DNA from: Deltaproteobacteria bacterium
GTDB taxonomy: Bacteria; Desulfobacterota; Desulfobulbia; Desulfobulbales; JAGXFP01
Direction: 5' to 3'
DNA length: 64,000 bases
NCBI GenBank assembly: GCA_020056965.1
Contig: JAGVGT010000024.1
Span: 62,001 to 126,000 of the forward strand
Part shown: positions 39,621 to 46,839 of the stretch, in pieces
Position numbering within the stretch: position 1 is the stretch's first letter
How the letters are laid out: every line of letters starts with the position of its first letter
Program-made: the position numbers and the translations under genes
The notes under the pieces: generated by a model
The model's database searches: none
What the model was told of the DNA's origin: nothing
The model's input: the letters and a program-made list of their open reading frames with translations, nothing else

Positions 39621-39685
39621 CCGGCAGTTTTGGTCTTGATCGCTTATCATCCCGTATCTGCGTGGTTATTTTTCTTTCCCGCCAT

Positions 39686-39701
39686 TGGCACACATCCTGC
39701 T
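39686..39701 (+). promoter_or_regulatory. σ54 (-24/-12) promoter of the Usp/TSUP operon
   Basis: TGGCAC-acatc-CTGCT against consensus TGGCAC-N5-TTGCW, with correct GG-N10-GC spacing. 75 bp upstream of the ATG at 39776. Confidence 0.8.
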
Positions 39702-39775
39702 CTTAAGATCGACAAACGCTGGGGGCGGGTTTTTCGCCAAGCCCACCAGGGTCAGCAACCATGTCGAGGTGTTGT

Positions 39776-40309
39776 ATGGGCAAGATTCAGGATTTTTTGC
39801 AGAAACTCGAGCAAACCATGGCAGCGGCGGCCTTCGCCGAGGCCGGAGAACACGAGTCTGCCCGCCAGTTTCTTAATGATTTCAAGAATAGTCGCAAGAA
39901 GGTGTTGCTCGGCACCGACCACCTGGAGCCGGACCTGAAGATCGTCAACTACGCCCTGAGCCTTTGCCAGCGAATGGGGGCCGGCCTGGAAATCTTTCAT
40001 GTGGTGCCATCCTCGCTCTGTAAGGGCGTTGATCTCGGCGCCTCGGTGGCCGGCGAGCCGGCCTTTGCCGCCTTCAATAAAAAAATGGCGACCCTGGGGG
40101 TGGCCTACCAGCCGGTCTGTAGCGACCGGGGTCTGGTCCGGGAAATCTCCGATCATGTCGCCACCTGCCGCCAAGTCGTCTGCGTGGTGGTTTCTCCGGC
40201 CCATGCCGCCGAGACCTCGCAGACCAAACGGGACGGCCGGACCATCGGCGAATGGTTCCAGGAACTGAGTTGCCCGGTCCTCTTTTACAGCAATCAGCAA
40301 AAAGTCTGA
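39776..40309 (+). CDS. Usp-like protein with MAAAAFAEAGEHESARQFL N-terminal motif
   Basis: KKVLLGTDHLEPDLKIVNYALSLCQRMGAGLEIFHVV resembles the UspA N-terminal fold; preceded by the shared N-terminal motif. Confidence 0.75.
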   Translation: MGKIQDFLQKLEQTMAAAAFAEAGEHESARQFLNDFKNSRKKVLLGTDHLEPDLKIVNYALSLCQRMGAGLEIFHVVPSSLCKGVDLGASVAGEPAFAAFNKKMATLGVAYQPVCSDRGLVREISDHVATCRQVVCVVVSPAHAAETSQTKRDGRTIGEWFQELSCPVLFYSNQQKV

Positions 40310-40346
40310 GACTTGTTTACCAATAATTAACCAAAGGAGTATTGAG

Positions 40347-40697
40347 ATGGCGATTACTAAATTTGATCAACATGCCATGGCTGCCGCCTTTTCCGAGGCC
40401 GGCGAGCCGGAAACCGCGCGCGAGATCCTGAAGGACACCGGGGCCCAGAAGAAGCAGCCCCAAGCGCACCATCAGGCCAAGAAACCCTACCTCTCGACCG
40501 TGATTTTAGGCGTCCTTTCCCTGACCGCCTACTATTACGTGTTTTCCAATGAGAAGCTGGTGACCGATGTCTTTACCCGGGGCGGGATCTATGCGATCTG
40601 GCCGCTCGGCACCGCTCTGTTCGTCTCTTTCATCCATGGCGCCTTCGGCAGCAATCTGTTGACCGTCCTGGGTCTGGAAGCCAAGAAATCCCATTAA
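40347..40697 (+). CDS. Small two-TM protein with MAAAFSEAGEPETAREIL motif
   Basis: MAITKFDQHAMAAAFSEAGEPETAREILKDTG followed by two hydrophobic segments. Confidence 0.78.
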   Translation: MAITKFDQHAMAAAFSEAGEPETAREILKDTGAQKKQPQAHHQAKKPYLSTVILGVLSLTAYYYVFSNEKLVTDVFTRGGIYAIWPLGTALFVSFIHGAFGSNLLTVLGLEAKKSH

Positions 40698-40734
40698 TTA
40701 AAAGCATATCTAAACTCGTAGAGGAGTGATCACC

Positions 40735-42066
40735 ATGAGAAAGTTTCTAATCGTTCTTATCATCGCCGGGTTTCTGGCCCCGCTCTTGTCTTCCCCGGCC
40801 TTTGCCGCCGGGCCGCCGCCGAAAGATATCCTCAAGGGGGTTTTTACCCAGGTTGACGCCCAGCAGCGGACTGTCAGCTTCACTAAGGATGGCGGTGAGG
40901 TCATGACCCTGACCCTGCCGGAGAAAATGGCGCTGGAAGAGGTTTCACTTAACAAGAAGGTCATGGTGAGCCTGGATACGCACGCCGGGCCGGGGGTCAT
41001 TAAGGAAGTTGATAGAATGTTCATGGATATGACCACGAGCAAAGTCGTTGCCCTGCTGCTGGTCGGAATGATCGGCGGCCTGCTCTCCGGGTTCATCGGT
41101 TCCGGCGGCGCCTTTGTGCTGACCCCGGCGATGATGTCCCTGGGGGTCCCCGGGGCGGTTGCGGTGGCTACCAATATGTGCCACAAGTTTCCCAAGGCCC
41201 TGGTCGGCACCTACAAACGTTTCAAGTATGGTCAGGTCGATCTCAAACTGGCTGCCGTCATGGGCGTCACCGCCACCATCGGCGTGCAGCTCGGCATCCA
41301 GATGCAGAAATACATTCTTAACACTTACGGCAACGCCGGTTCCAATCTCTACGTCAGCGTGATCTTCGTGGCGGTGCTGGTGCTGGTCGGCGGCTACGTG
41401 TTTTTTGACGCCTACAAGCTGGCCCGTGGCGATGGCGGCGAGAAGGTCTCCAAGCTGGCCCTGCGTCTGCAGAAGATGGAACTGTGGCCGATGATGGAAT
41501 TCAAGGTCGCCAAGGTGCGGATCTCCGCTTGGGTAACCGTGCCGGTTGGGCTCTGCACCGGTCTTCTGGCGGCAACCATCGCGGTGGGCGGCTTCGTCGG
41601 GGTTCCCGGCATGATCTATGTGGTTGGTGCCTCCGCCATGGTTGCTTCCGCCACCGAATTGGGCATCGCCTTCATCATGGGCGCCTGGGGCTCGGTCCAG
41701 TGGGGCATCTCCGGTTTGATCGACATCCGTCTGGCCCTGTTGCTGCTCTCCACCTCCCTGATCGGCGTGCAGCTCGGCGCTCTGGGCACCACCTACGTCA
41801 AGGACTACATGATCAAGCTGGTCATGGCCTCCGTCATGCTGGTGGTGGCAGTGAGCCGCGGCGCCATGATTCCCGGCTATCTGGCCGCCCTGAATCTGCG
41901 CGCCCCTCTTGATCACGGGATGGCGACCTTTCTCGATGGCCTTAGTTTCTGGACCCTGGTTGCCGCCTTGGGGTTATCCGGCATCATCATCACCATCGCC
42001 ATGGTGGTCGGGATGATGAAGGACCGGGCCGAGAAAAAGGTCCTCACGGCGGTCAGCCATGGCTAA
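40735..42066 (+). CDS. TSUP-family (TauE/SafE) permease with N-terminal signal and extra domain
   Basis: MLLVGMIGGLLSGFIGSGGAFVLTPAMMSLGVPGAVAVATNMCHKF-type TSUP core. N-terminal extension KDILKGVFTQVDAQQRTVSFTKDGGEVMTLTLPEKMAL. The supplied ORF begins at 40726; its first ATG is at 40735. Confidence 0.9.
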   Translation: MRKFLIVLIIAGFLAPLLSSPAFAAGPPPKDILKGVFTQVDAQQRTVSFTKDGGEVMTLTLPEKMALEEVSLNKKVMVSLDTHAGPGVIKEVDRMFMDMTTSKVVALLLVGMIGGLLSGFIGSGGAFVLTPAMMSLGVPGAVAVATNMCHKFPKALVGTYKRFKYGQVDLKLAAVMGVTATIGVQLGIQMQKYILNTYGNAGSNLYVSVIFVAVLVLVGGYVFFDAYKLARGDGGEKVSKLALRLQKMELWPMMEFKVAKVRISAWVTVPVGLCTGLLAATIAVGGFVGVPGMIYVVGASAMVASATELGIAFIMGAWGSVQWGISGLIDIRLALLLLSTSLIGVQLGALGTTYVKDYMIKLVMASVMLVVAVSRGAMIPGYLAALNLRAPLDHGMATFLDGLSFWTLVAALGLSGIIITIAMVVGMMKDRAEKKVLTAVSHG

Positions 42067-42910
42067 GTACCGCAAGATCCTGGTCGCCTACGACGGTTCG
42101 CCGTCGGCGAAGAATGCCTTGGCTATCGCCAGTCAGATGGCCAGGGAGAACAAAAGCTGGATCAAGGTCATAGCGGTTCTGCCCAGCTACCAAGGTGATC
42201 TGGAACTGGTCGGCGTCCAGAATATCCGCGAGACCATGGAGGGCCCCGGCCGGGAGCTGCTGGCCGAGGCCCAGGGCATCGCCGATGCCGGCGACTTTCA
42301 TATTCTGACCAACCTGGAACAGGGCGAGCCCTTCGAACGCATCGTCCATGTGGCCGAGGACGAAAACTGCGACCTGATCGTCATGGGTCGCAAGGGCTTG
42401 AGTCCCCTGGAACGGGAGTTGATGGGCAGCGTTACGGCCCGGGTAATCGGCCATACCGACCGGGACGTTCTGGTAGTGCCGGACGGCGCCCGGCTGGCCT
42501 GGGGCAAGCTTCTGCTGGCCAGTGACGGGGCCGGTTGCAGCGATAATGCCACTGGCAAGGCCCTGGCCCTGGCCGCTGATTATGGCTCACAGCTCACGGC
42601 CCTGGCGGTGGTTTACACCAACGACGAATTCATGGCCCTGGCCCATGAGATGATCAACGGCTTGGTCGAAAAGGCCCGGACCCGGCTGGATGAGCTGGTC
42701 CAGCGCGGCGCTGGGCTGGGGGTGACGGTTACCCCGCTGGTCAAGGAAGGGGAGGCCCATGAGGTCGTGATCAAACAGGCCAAGGAACAAGGCGTCGACC
42801 TGATCATCATGGGTTCGCACGGTCGGAAGGGGTTGAGCCGGCTATTGATGGGCAGTGTCACCGAACGGACCATCGGATACGCCGAATGTCCGGTCTTGAT
42901 CGTCCATTAG
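42059..42910 (+). CDS. Tandem-domain universal stress protein (UspA family)
   Basis: Two Usp domains: KILVAYDGSPSAKNAL...LIVMGRKGLSPLERELMGSVTARVIGH and KLLLASDGAG...LIIMGSHGRKGLSRLLMGSVTERTIGYAECPVLIVH. Overlaps the TSUP 3' end. Confidence 0.96.
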   Translation: MAKYRKILVAYDGSPSAKNALAIASQMARENKSWIKVIAVLPSYQGDLELVGVQNIRETMEGPGRELLAEAQGIADAGDFHILTNLEQGEPFERIVHVAEDENCDLIVMGRKGLSPLERELMGSVTARVIGHTDRDVLVVPDGARLAWGKLLLASDGAGCSDNATGKALALAADYGSQLTALAVVYTNDEFMALAHEMINGLVEKARTRLDELVQRGAGLGVTVTPLVKEGEAHEVVIKQAKEQGVDLIIMGSHGRKGLSRLLMGSVTERTIGYAECPVLIVH

Positions 42911-42960
42911 GAACCGCTTGTCCTCACTTGCCATAGCGGCTTAGTTATTTGTCCTCCAGA

Positions 42961-43008
42961 ATCCCGTTCGGCCGGTGCTGGTCGTGACCCACGCCGGCCG
43001 AACGGGAT
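42961..43008. terminator. Hairpin 1 of a tandem pair in a convergent intergenic region
   Basis: Perfect 15-bp arms atcccgttcggccgg / ccggccgaacgggat with an 18-nt loop. Confidence 0.65.
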
Positions 43009-43024
43009 AGTTCATAGCATTAAA

Positions 43025-43067
43025 CCAACAAAAGGCCCGGCGGACATTCCGTCGGGCCTTTTGTTGG
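43025..43067. terminator. Bidirectional terminator hairpin 2
   Basis: Perfect 15-bp arms ccaacaaaaggcccg / cgggccttttgttgg between the usp and lon-like genes. Confidence 0.8.
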
Positions 43068-43098
43068 TTCCGGCCATAAAACCAGTTTTGGCAGTTGG

Positions 43099-45123
43099 TC
43101 AGACCAGGAGAAGTTCGACGACCTCGCCAACCTCGCTGATCGTGATCACCTTCAGACTGTTGGCCAGGGCCGGGGGCATTTCCTTGAGATTGCCCAGATT
43201 TTTTTCGGGGAAGATCACGGTTTTGATCCCGGCCCGGCGGGCGGCCATCATTTTTTCCTTGATGCCGCCCACCGGCAGGATGCGTCCGGTCAGGGTCAGC
43301 TCGCCGGAGAGGGCGATGTCAAGCCGGGCCGGCCGTTTGGTCAACAGGGAGAGCAGGGCGACGGCGATGGTCAGTCCCGCCGAGGGGCCATCCTTGGGAA
43401 TGCCGCCGCCGGGGATATGGATATGGATATCGGTGTTCTCGAAAAAGTCAGCCGGGATGTTGAACCGGGCCGTATTGCTGCGCAGATAGCTTAGGGCGGC
43501 CTGGGCCGATTCCTTCATCACCTCGCCCAGGGAACCGGTGAGAATCAGATTGTTGTGGCCCTGCATGATGGTCGCTTCGACAAAGATGATCTCGCCGCCC
43601 ATGCCGGTCCAGGCCAGGCCGGTGGCGACCCCGATCCGTTCCTTGAGTCCGGCGGTTTCCTGAAAGTACTTACGGGGACCGAGCAGTTCCTCAACCTTTT
43701 CCGGGGTAATGCTCTGAACCGTTTCCGGGGCGGTGGCCTGCTGTTTGAGGATCTCTCGGGCCGTCTTCCGGCAGATGGCGGCAATCTGGCGCTGGAGATT
43801 GCGCAACCCCGCTTCCCTGGTGTACTCGGTGATGATCTTTTCGATGGCCGGGGCGGTGAAGGTCGGTGACCAATCGTTCAACCCCGCTTCCCGGATGGCG
43901 CGGGGAATCAGATGGTGCCGGGCAATCTCCGCCTTTTCTTCGAGCATATAGCCGGAAAGATAGAGCACCTCAAGACGGTCCAGCAACGGGGCGGGGATGG
44001 TATCGACGCTGTTGGCGGTGGCGACGAACATCACCTTCGAGAGGTCAAAGGGGACATCCAGGTAATGGTCGGTGAAATGGGCGTTCTGCTGCTGATCAAG
44101 GACCTCAAGCAGTGCTGCGGCCGGGTCGCCCTTAAACTCACCGCTGAGCTTGTCGATTTCGTCCAGCATGAACACCGGATTCCTCGATTCGCAGCGACGG
44201 ATTTCCTGAATGATCCGCCCGGGCAGAGCGCCGACATAACTGCGCCGATGGCCGCGAATTTCCGCTTCGTCCTTGATGCCGGCCAGGGACAGACGGATGA
44301 ACTTCCGCTCCAGGCTGCGGGCAATTGATTTCTGCAACGAGGTTTTGCCGGTCCCGGGCGGGCCGACCAGGCAGAGAATCGGTCCCCTGTTCTCAAGTCC
44401 GGCCGTTTTTTCGGCCAGGGCCTCCCGGATGGTCTGGCGCAACTCGTCAAGTTTTAAGGGTTTGGCGAGGACATGGTAGGAACCCTTGCGCATGGCCTGG
44501 ACCGCTGTCGGCATGGTGGCGTGGCCGGTAACCATGATGATGGTGGTTTCCGGGCTGATCACCTTGGCGCCTTCCAGGACCGCCAGACCATCAACTTTTT
44601 CCATCCTGTAGTCAGTGACCACCACGTCAAAGCGCTCGGCTGCCATCAGGCGGAGCGCTTCCTCGCCGTTGGCCGCCGGCTTGACCAGATAATTTTCCTG
44701 GCTCAGAACGTGTTGGAGATTGCGGCGGGCGATCTCATCGTCGTCAACCACCAGAATTTTTGGTCGAGAGGAGCTTTTGAGAATCCGCACCGCCAAGTGC
44801 TCCAGGATCCGCTCCTTGATTTCGGTCAGGCCGAAATGTTCCTGGTCGAGGATGCGCTCGGCCCTTTCGATGTCGAGGTTGTCCGGAGTGGTTTTGTGCC
44901 AGGGCAGGCTGATCAGATAATTCAGGTAGTTGACGCCGATGGTGTATTCGGCGGCATCGACGTTGCTTTTGGCCAGAACGGCCAATTCGTCGAGCGCTAC
45001 CTTTTCGATGTTGGCCGGCAGCGCGGCATTGAGGATCGACTCGCGAAGCAAATCAAGGTCGGAAGGGTCGCGGTCTTCAGCTGCCGGTCTGTCCGGTTCT
45101 TTTTCCTTGCCAAATATACGCAT
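43099..45123 (-). CDS. Lon-type (S16) ATP-dependent protease with internal response-regulator receiver domain
   Basis: Lon AAA+ (GPILCLVGPPGTGKTSL, IKDEAEIRGHRRSYVGALPGRIIQ) and Ser-Lys protease motifs (KDGPSAG, VGGIKEK). Full REC domain (PKILVVDDDEIARRNL...VVVTDYRMEK...MVTGHA...LAKPLK) encoded at about 44416-44760. Confidence 0.95.
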   Translation of the reverse strand: MRIFGKEKEPDRPAAEDRDPSDLDLLRESILNAALPANIEKVALDELAVLAKSNVDAAEYTIGVNYLNYLISLPWHKTTPDNLDIERAERILDQEHFGLTEIKERILEHLAVRILKSSSRPKILVVDDDEIARRNLQHVLSQENYLVKPAANGEEALRLMAAERFDVVVTDYRMEKVDGLAVLEGAKVISPETTIIMVTGHATMPTAVQAMRKGSYHVLAKPLKLDELRQTIREALAEKTAGLENRGPILCLVGPPGTGKTSLQKSIARSLERKFIRLSLAGIKDEAEIRGHRRSYVGALPGRIIQEIRRCESRNPVFMLDEIDKLSGEFKGDPAAALLEVLDQQQNAHFTDHYLDVPFDLSKVMFVATANSVDTIPAPLLDRLEVLYLSGYMLEEKAEIARHHLIPRAIREAGLNDWSPTFTAPAIEKIITEYTREAGLRNLQRQIAAICRKTAREILKQQATAPETVQSITPEKVEELLGPRKYFQETAGLKERIGVATGLAWTGMGGEIIFVEATIMQGHNNLILTGSLGEVMKESAQAALSYLRSNTARFNIPADFFENTDIHIHIPGGGIPKDGPSAGLTIAVALLSLLTKRPARLDIALSGELTLTGRILPVGGIKEKMMAARRAGIKTVIFPEKNLGNLKEMPPALANSLKVITISEVGEVVELLLV

Positions 45124-45256
45124 GGTCAACCAGTTCGGAATTGGCGGGGGCGCCTTAACCCTTTGCCGCCCCTTGCGGCGGCACATTTATAACTATATTG
45201 GTATCAAAAAGAAACACAACCTGCATTTTTGCCTAGTTGCACTCCGTCACTTTTCT

Positions 45257-45273
45257 TGTTGCGATCGGCAACA
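45257..45273. promoter_or_regulatory. Putative response-regulator site B1 (TGTTGC-gatcg-GCAACA)
   Basis: Perfect inverted motif in the lon / small-gene divergent intergenic region. Confidence 0.65.
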
Positions 45274-45343
45274 GTATCACTTCGTTGGTAACTATTTGAA
45301 AAAACGTATATATGTCAGATTGACTGGGTCCGGCGCTGTCGCC

Positions 45344-45360
45344 TGTTGCTATCTGCAACA
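45344..45360. promoter_or_regulatory. Putative response-regulator site B2 (TGTTGC-tatct-GCAACA)
   Basis: Perfect inverted motif; arms extend to CCTGTTGC...GCAACAGG. Confidence 0.68.
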
Positions 45361-45435
45361 GGTGACTCTGGAGGTCGCTGGGAGGCTTTGCAGTTTTAAC
45401 TAATGATATCAGATGGATATCTGTTTGCTTCCGGT

Positions 45436-45451
45436 TGGCATGCGACTTGTA
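45436..45451 (+). promoter_or_regulatory. σ54 (-24/-12) promoter upstream of the small protein gene
   Basis: TGGCAT-gcgac-TTGTA close to TGGCAC-N5-TTGCW; 95 bp upstream of the ATG at 45546. Confidence 0.68.
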
Positions 45452-45545
45452 TAGATATATCAGCAAAAGGTATCACAGGCGAAAGAAGAAGTTTGACCCT
45501 GTGAGATTAGAACACCAAAAAGATCGCCCCAAAGGAGGGAGAATA

Positions 45546-45728
45546 ATGAAGGGAACCAGCAAGATCACCATGTTCGACAGAATTATGATGGCCATCAGTT
45601 TTGCCGAGGAAAACGAGCCGGAAACCGCCTTGGCGATTTTGGAGGCGGACGAGAGGAAGAGCAAAAAGAACCGGCCGGGCGCGACCATCGAAAAGCGGCC
45701 CAGCAATCGTCCGACCATGCGGGTTTAA
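45546..45728 (+). CDS. Small protein with MAISFAEENEPETALAIL motif
   Basis: RBS-like aaaggaggg at 45531-45539; MKGTSKITMFDRIMMAISFAEENEPETALAILEADERKSKKN; σ54 promoter upstream and terminator downstream. Confidence 0.75.
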   Translation: MKGTSKITMFDRIMMAISFAEENEPETALAILEADERKSKKNRPGATIEKRPSNRPTMRV

Positions 45729-45787
45729 GCATCGCAACCTGGAGTTGCCGGGTTAGTTCGCCGAAAATGCTAAATAGCGTGACAGTT

Positions 45788-45828
45788 ACGTCGCCCACGG
45801 TTTATTCCTTGGGCGACGTGGTTTTTTT
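45788..45828 (+). terminator. Rho-independent terminator
   Basis: acgtcgccca ... tgggcgacgt hairpin followed by ggttttttt. Confidence 0.85.
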
Positions 45829-45874
45829 AAGCTCAATGGTTTTAGAGAGCCGGTTCCGCCGCAGATGAGGTGCT

Positions 45875-46354
45875 TTGCCGATGAAGATTGTCACCCGTGA
45901 ACTTCTAGAACGGATTTCCGACCAGGCGCTCCACTCGCCACGTCTGCGTCAGAACCATAATCTCCATCCAGCCGATGACTCCCGCTGTCATCGGCTGTTG
46001 AACGCGATTGAACCGCACTCCTACATCCGCCCGCACCGGCATCTTGATCCCGAAAAAGATGAAGCCTTTATCCTGGTGCGGGGGCGCCTGGGGATCATCT
46101 GCTTTGCCGATGACGGTACGGTTGGTGAAGTAGTGCTGTTGTCAGCGGCCAGTGGCAATCTGGCGGTAGACATACCCCATGGCGTCTATCACACCGCCGT
46201 CAGCCTGGAAACCGGTACCGTATTCTATGAAACCAAGGCCGGCCCCTATCTCTCCTTAACCGAGGATGAAATAGCGCTTTGGGCGCCGGCAGAGACCGCC
46301 CCGGCTGTTCAGGCTTACCTGGATCAGCTGCGGGGGCTGTTCCATTTAACTTAA
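45875..46354 (+). CDS. WbuC-family cupin fold metalloprotein
   Basis: NHNLHPADDSRCHRLLNAIEPHSYIRPHRHLDPEKDEAFILVRGRLGIICFADDG...VDIPHGVYHTAVSLETGTVFYETKAGPY. Confidence 0.9.
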   Translation: MPMKIVTRELLERISDQALHSPRLRQNHNLHPADDSRCHRLLNAIEPHSYIRPHRHLDPEKDEAFILVRGRLGIICFADDGTVGEVVLLSAASGNLAVDIPHGVYHTAVSLETGTVFYETKAGPYLSLTEDEIALWAPAETAPAVQAYLDQLRGLFHLT

Positions 46355-46373
46355 TCCTCCTGGTTAATCTAAA

Positions 46374-46769
46374 ATGAAGATCGATATCACCAAAGAGCCG
46401 CCGGTTGACATCTTCCGGGACCGGGGCAAGCACCTCCGCATCTCCTTCGTGCTTCTGGCCCTGGTGCTTTGCGGAGGAGGGCTGATAGTCTACGGGTTAG
46501 TTTCCGACACCCCGCAAAACGAGTTCCTGGAAACCCTGGTCCTGGCCCTTTTTGTTGTCCCGGCAATGGCTTTTGTTTATTTCGGGGAAAAACTCCAAGA
46601 CTACAAAAAGCTCAACCCCGGACAGCAGAAGGAATTGGCCGACCTGGGCCGGAAACATCCCGAGATCACCACCTATTGCGCATTGGTTGCGAAGCAGGGC
46701 AGGGTGATAGTCCATGCCGAGTACGAAGCCTGCAAGTATTATGACGAAGACCCCCGCCGCCAGACCTGA
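46374..46769 (+). CDS. Hypothetical two-TM membrane protein
   Basis: Hydrophobic segments ISFVLLALVLCGGGLIVYGLV and LETLVLALFVVPAMAFVYF. Confidence 0.72.
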   Translation: MKIDITKEPPVDIFRDRGKHLRISFVLLALVLCGGGLIVYGLVSDTPQNEFLETLVLALFVVPAMAFVYFGEKLQDYKKLNPGQQKELADLGRKHPEITTYCALVAKQGRVIVHAEYEACKYYDEDPRRQT

Positions 46770-46839
46770 AATGACGTCATCCATAACGCCAAAACGGGCT
46801 TAGCCCTGCCGACCTTGTTGCTGTTCTGCTCTTGATTGG

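Noticed and set aside
45124-45256. σ54 promoter directed toward lon-REC
   Set aside because: No acceptable TGGCAC-N5-TTGC match was found on the minus strand; any lon regulation would have to use another promoter type.
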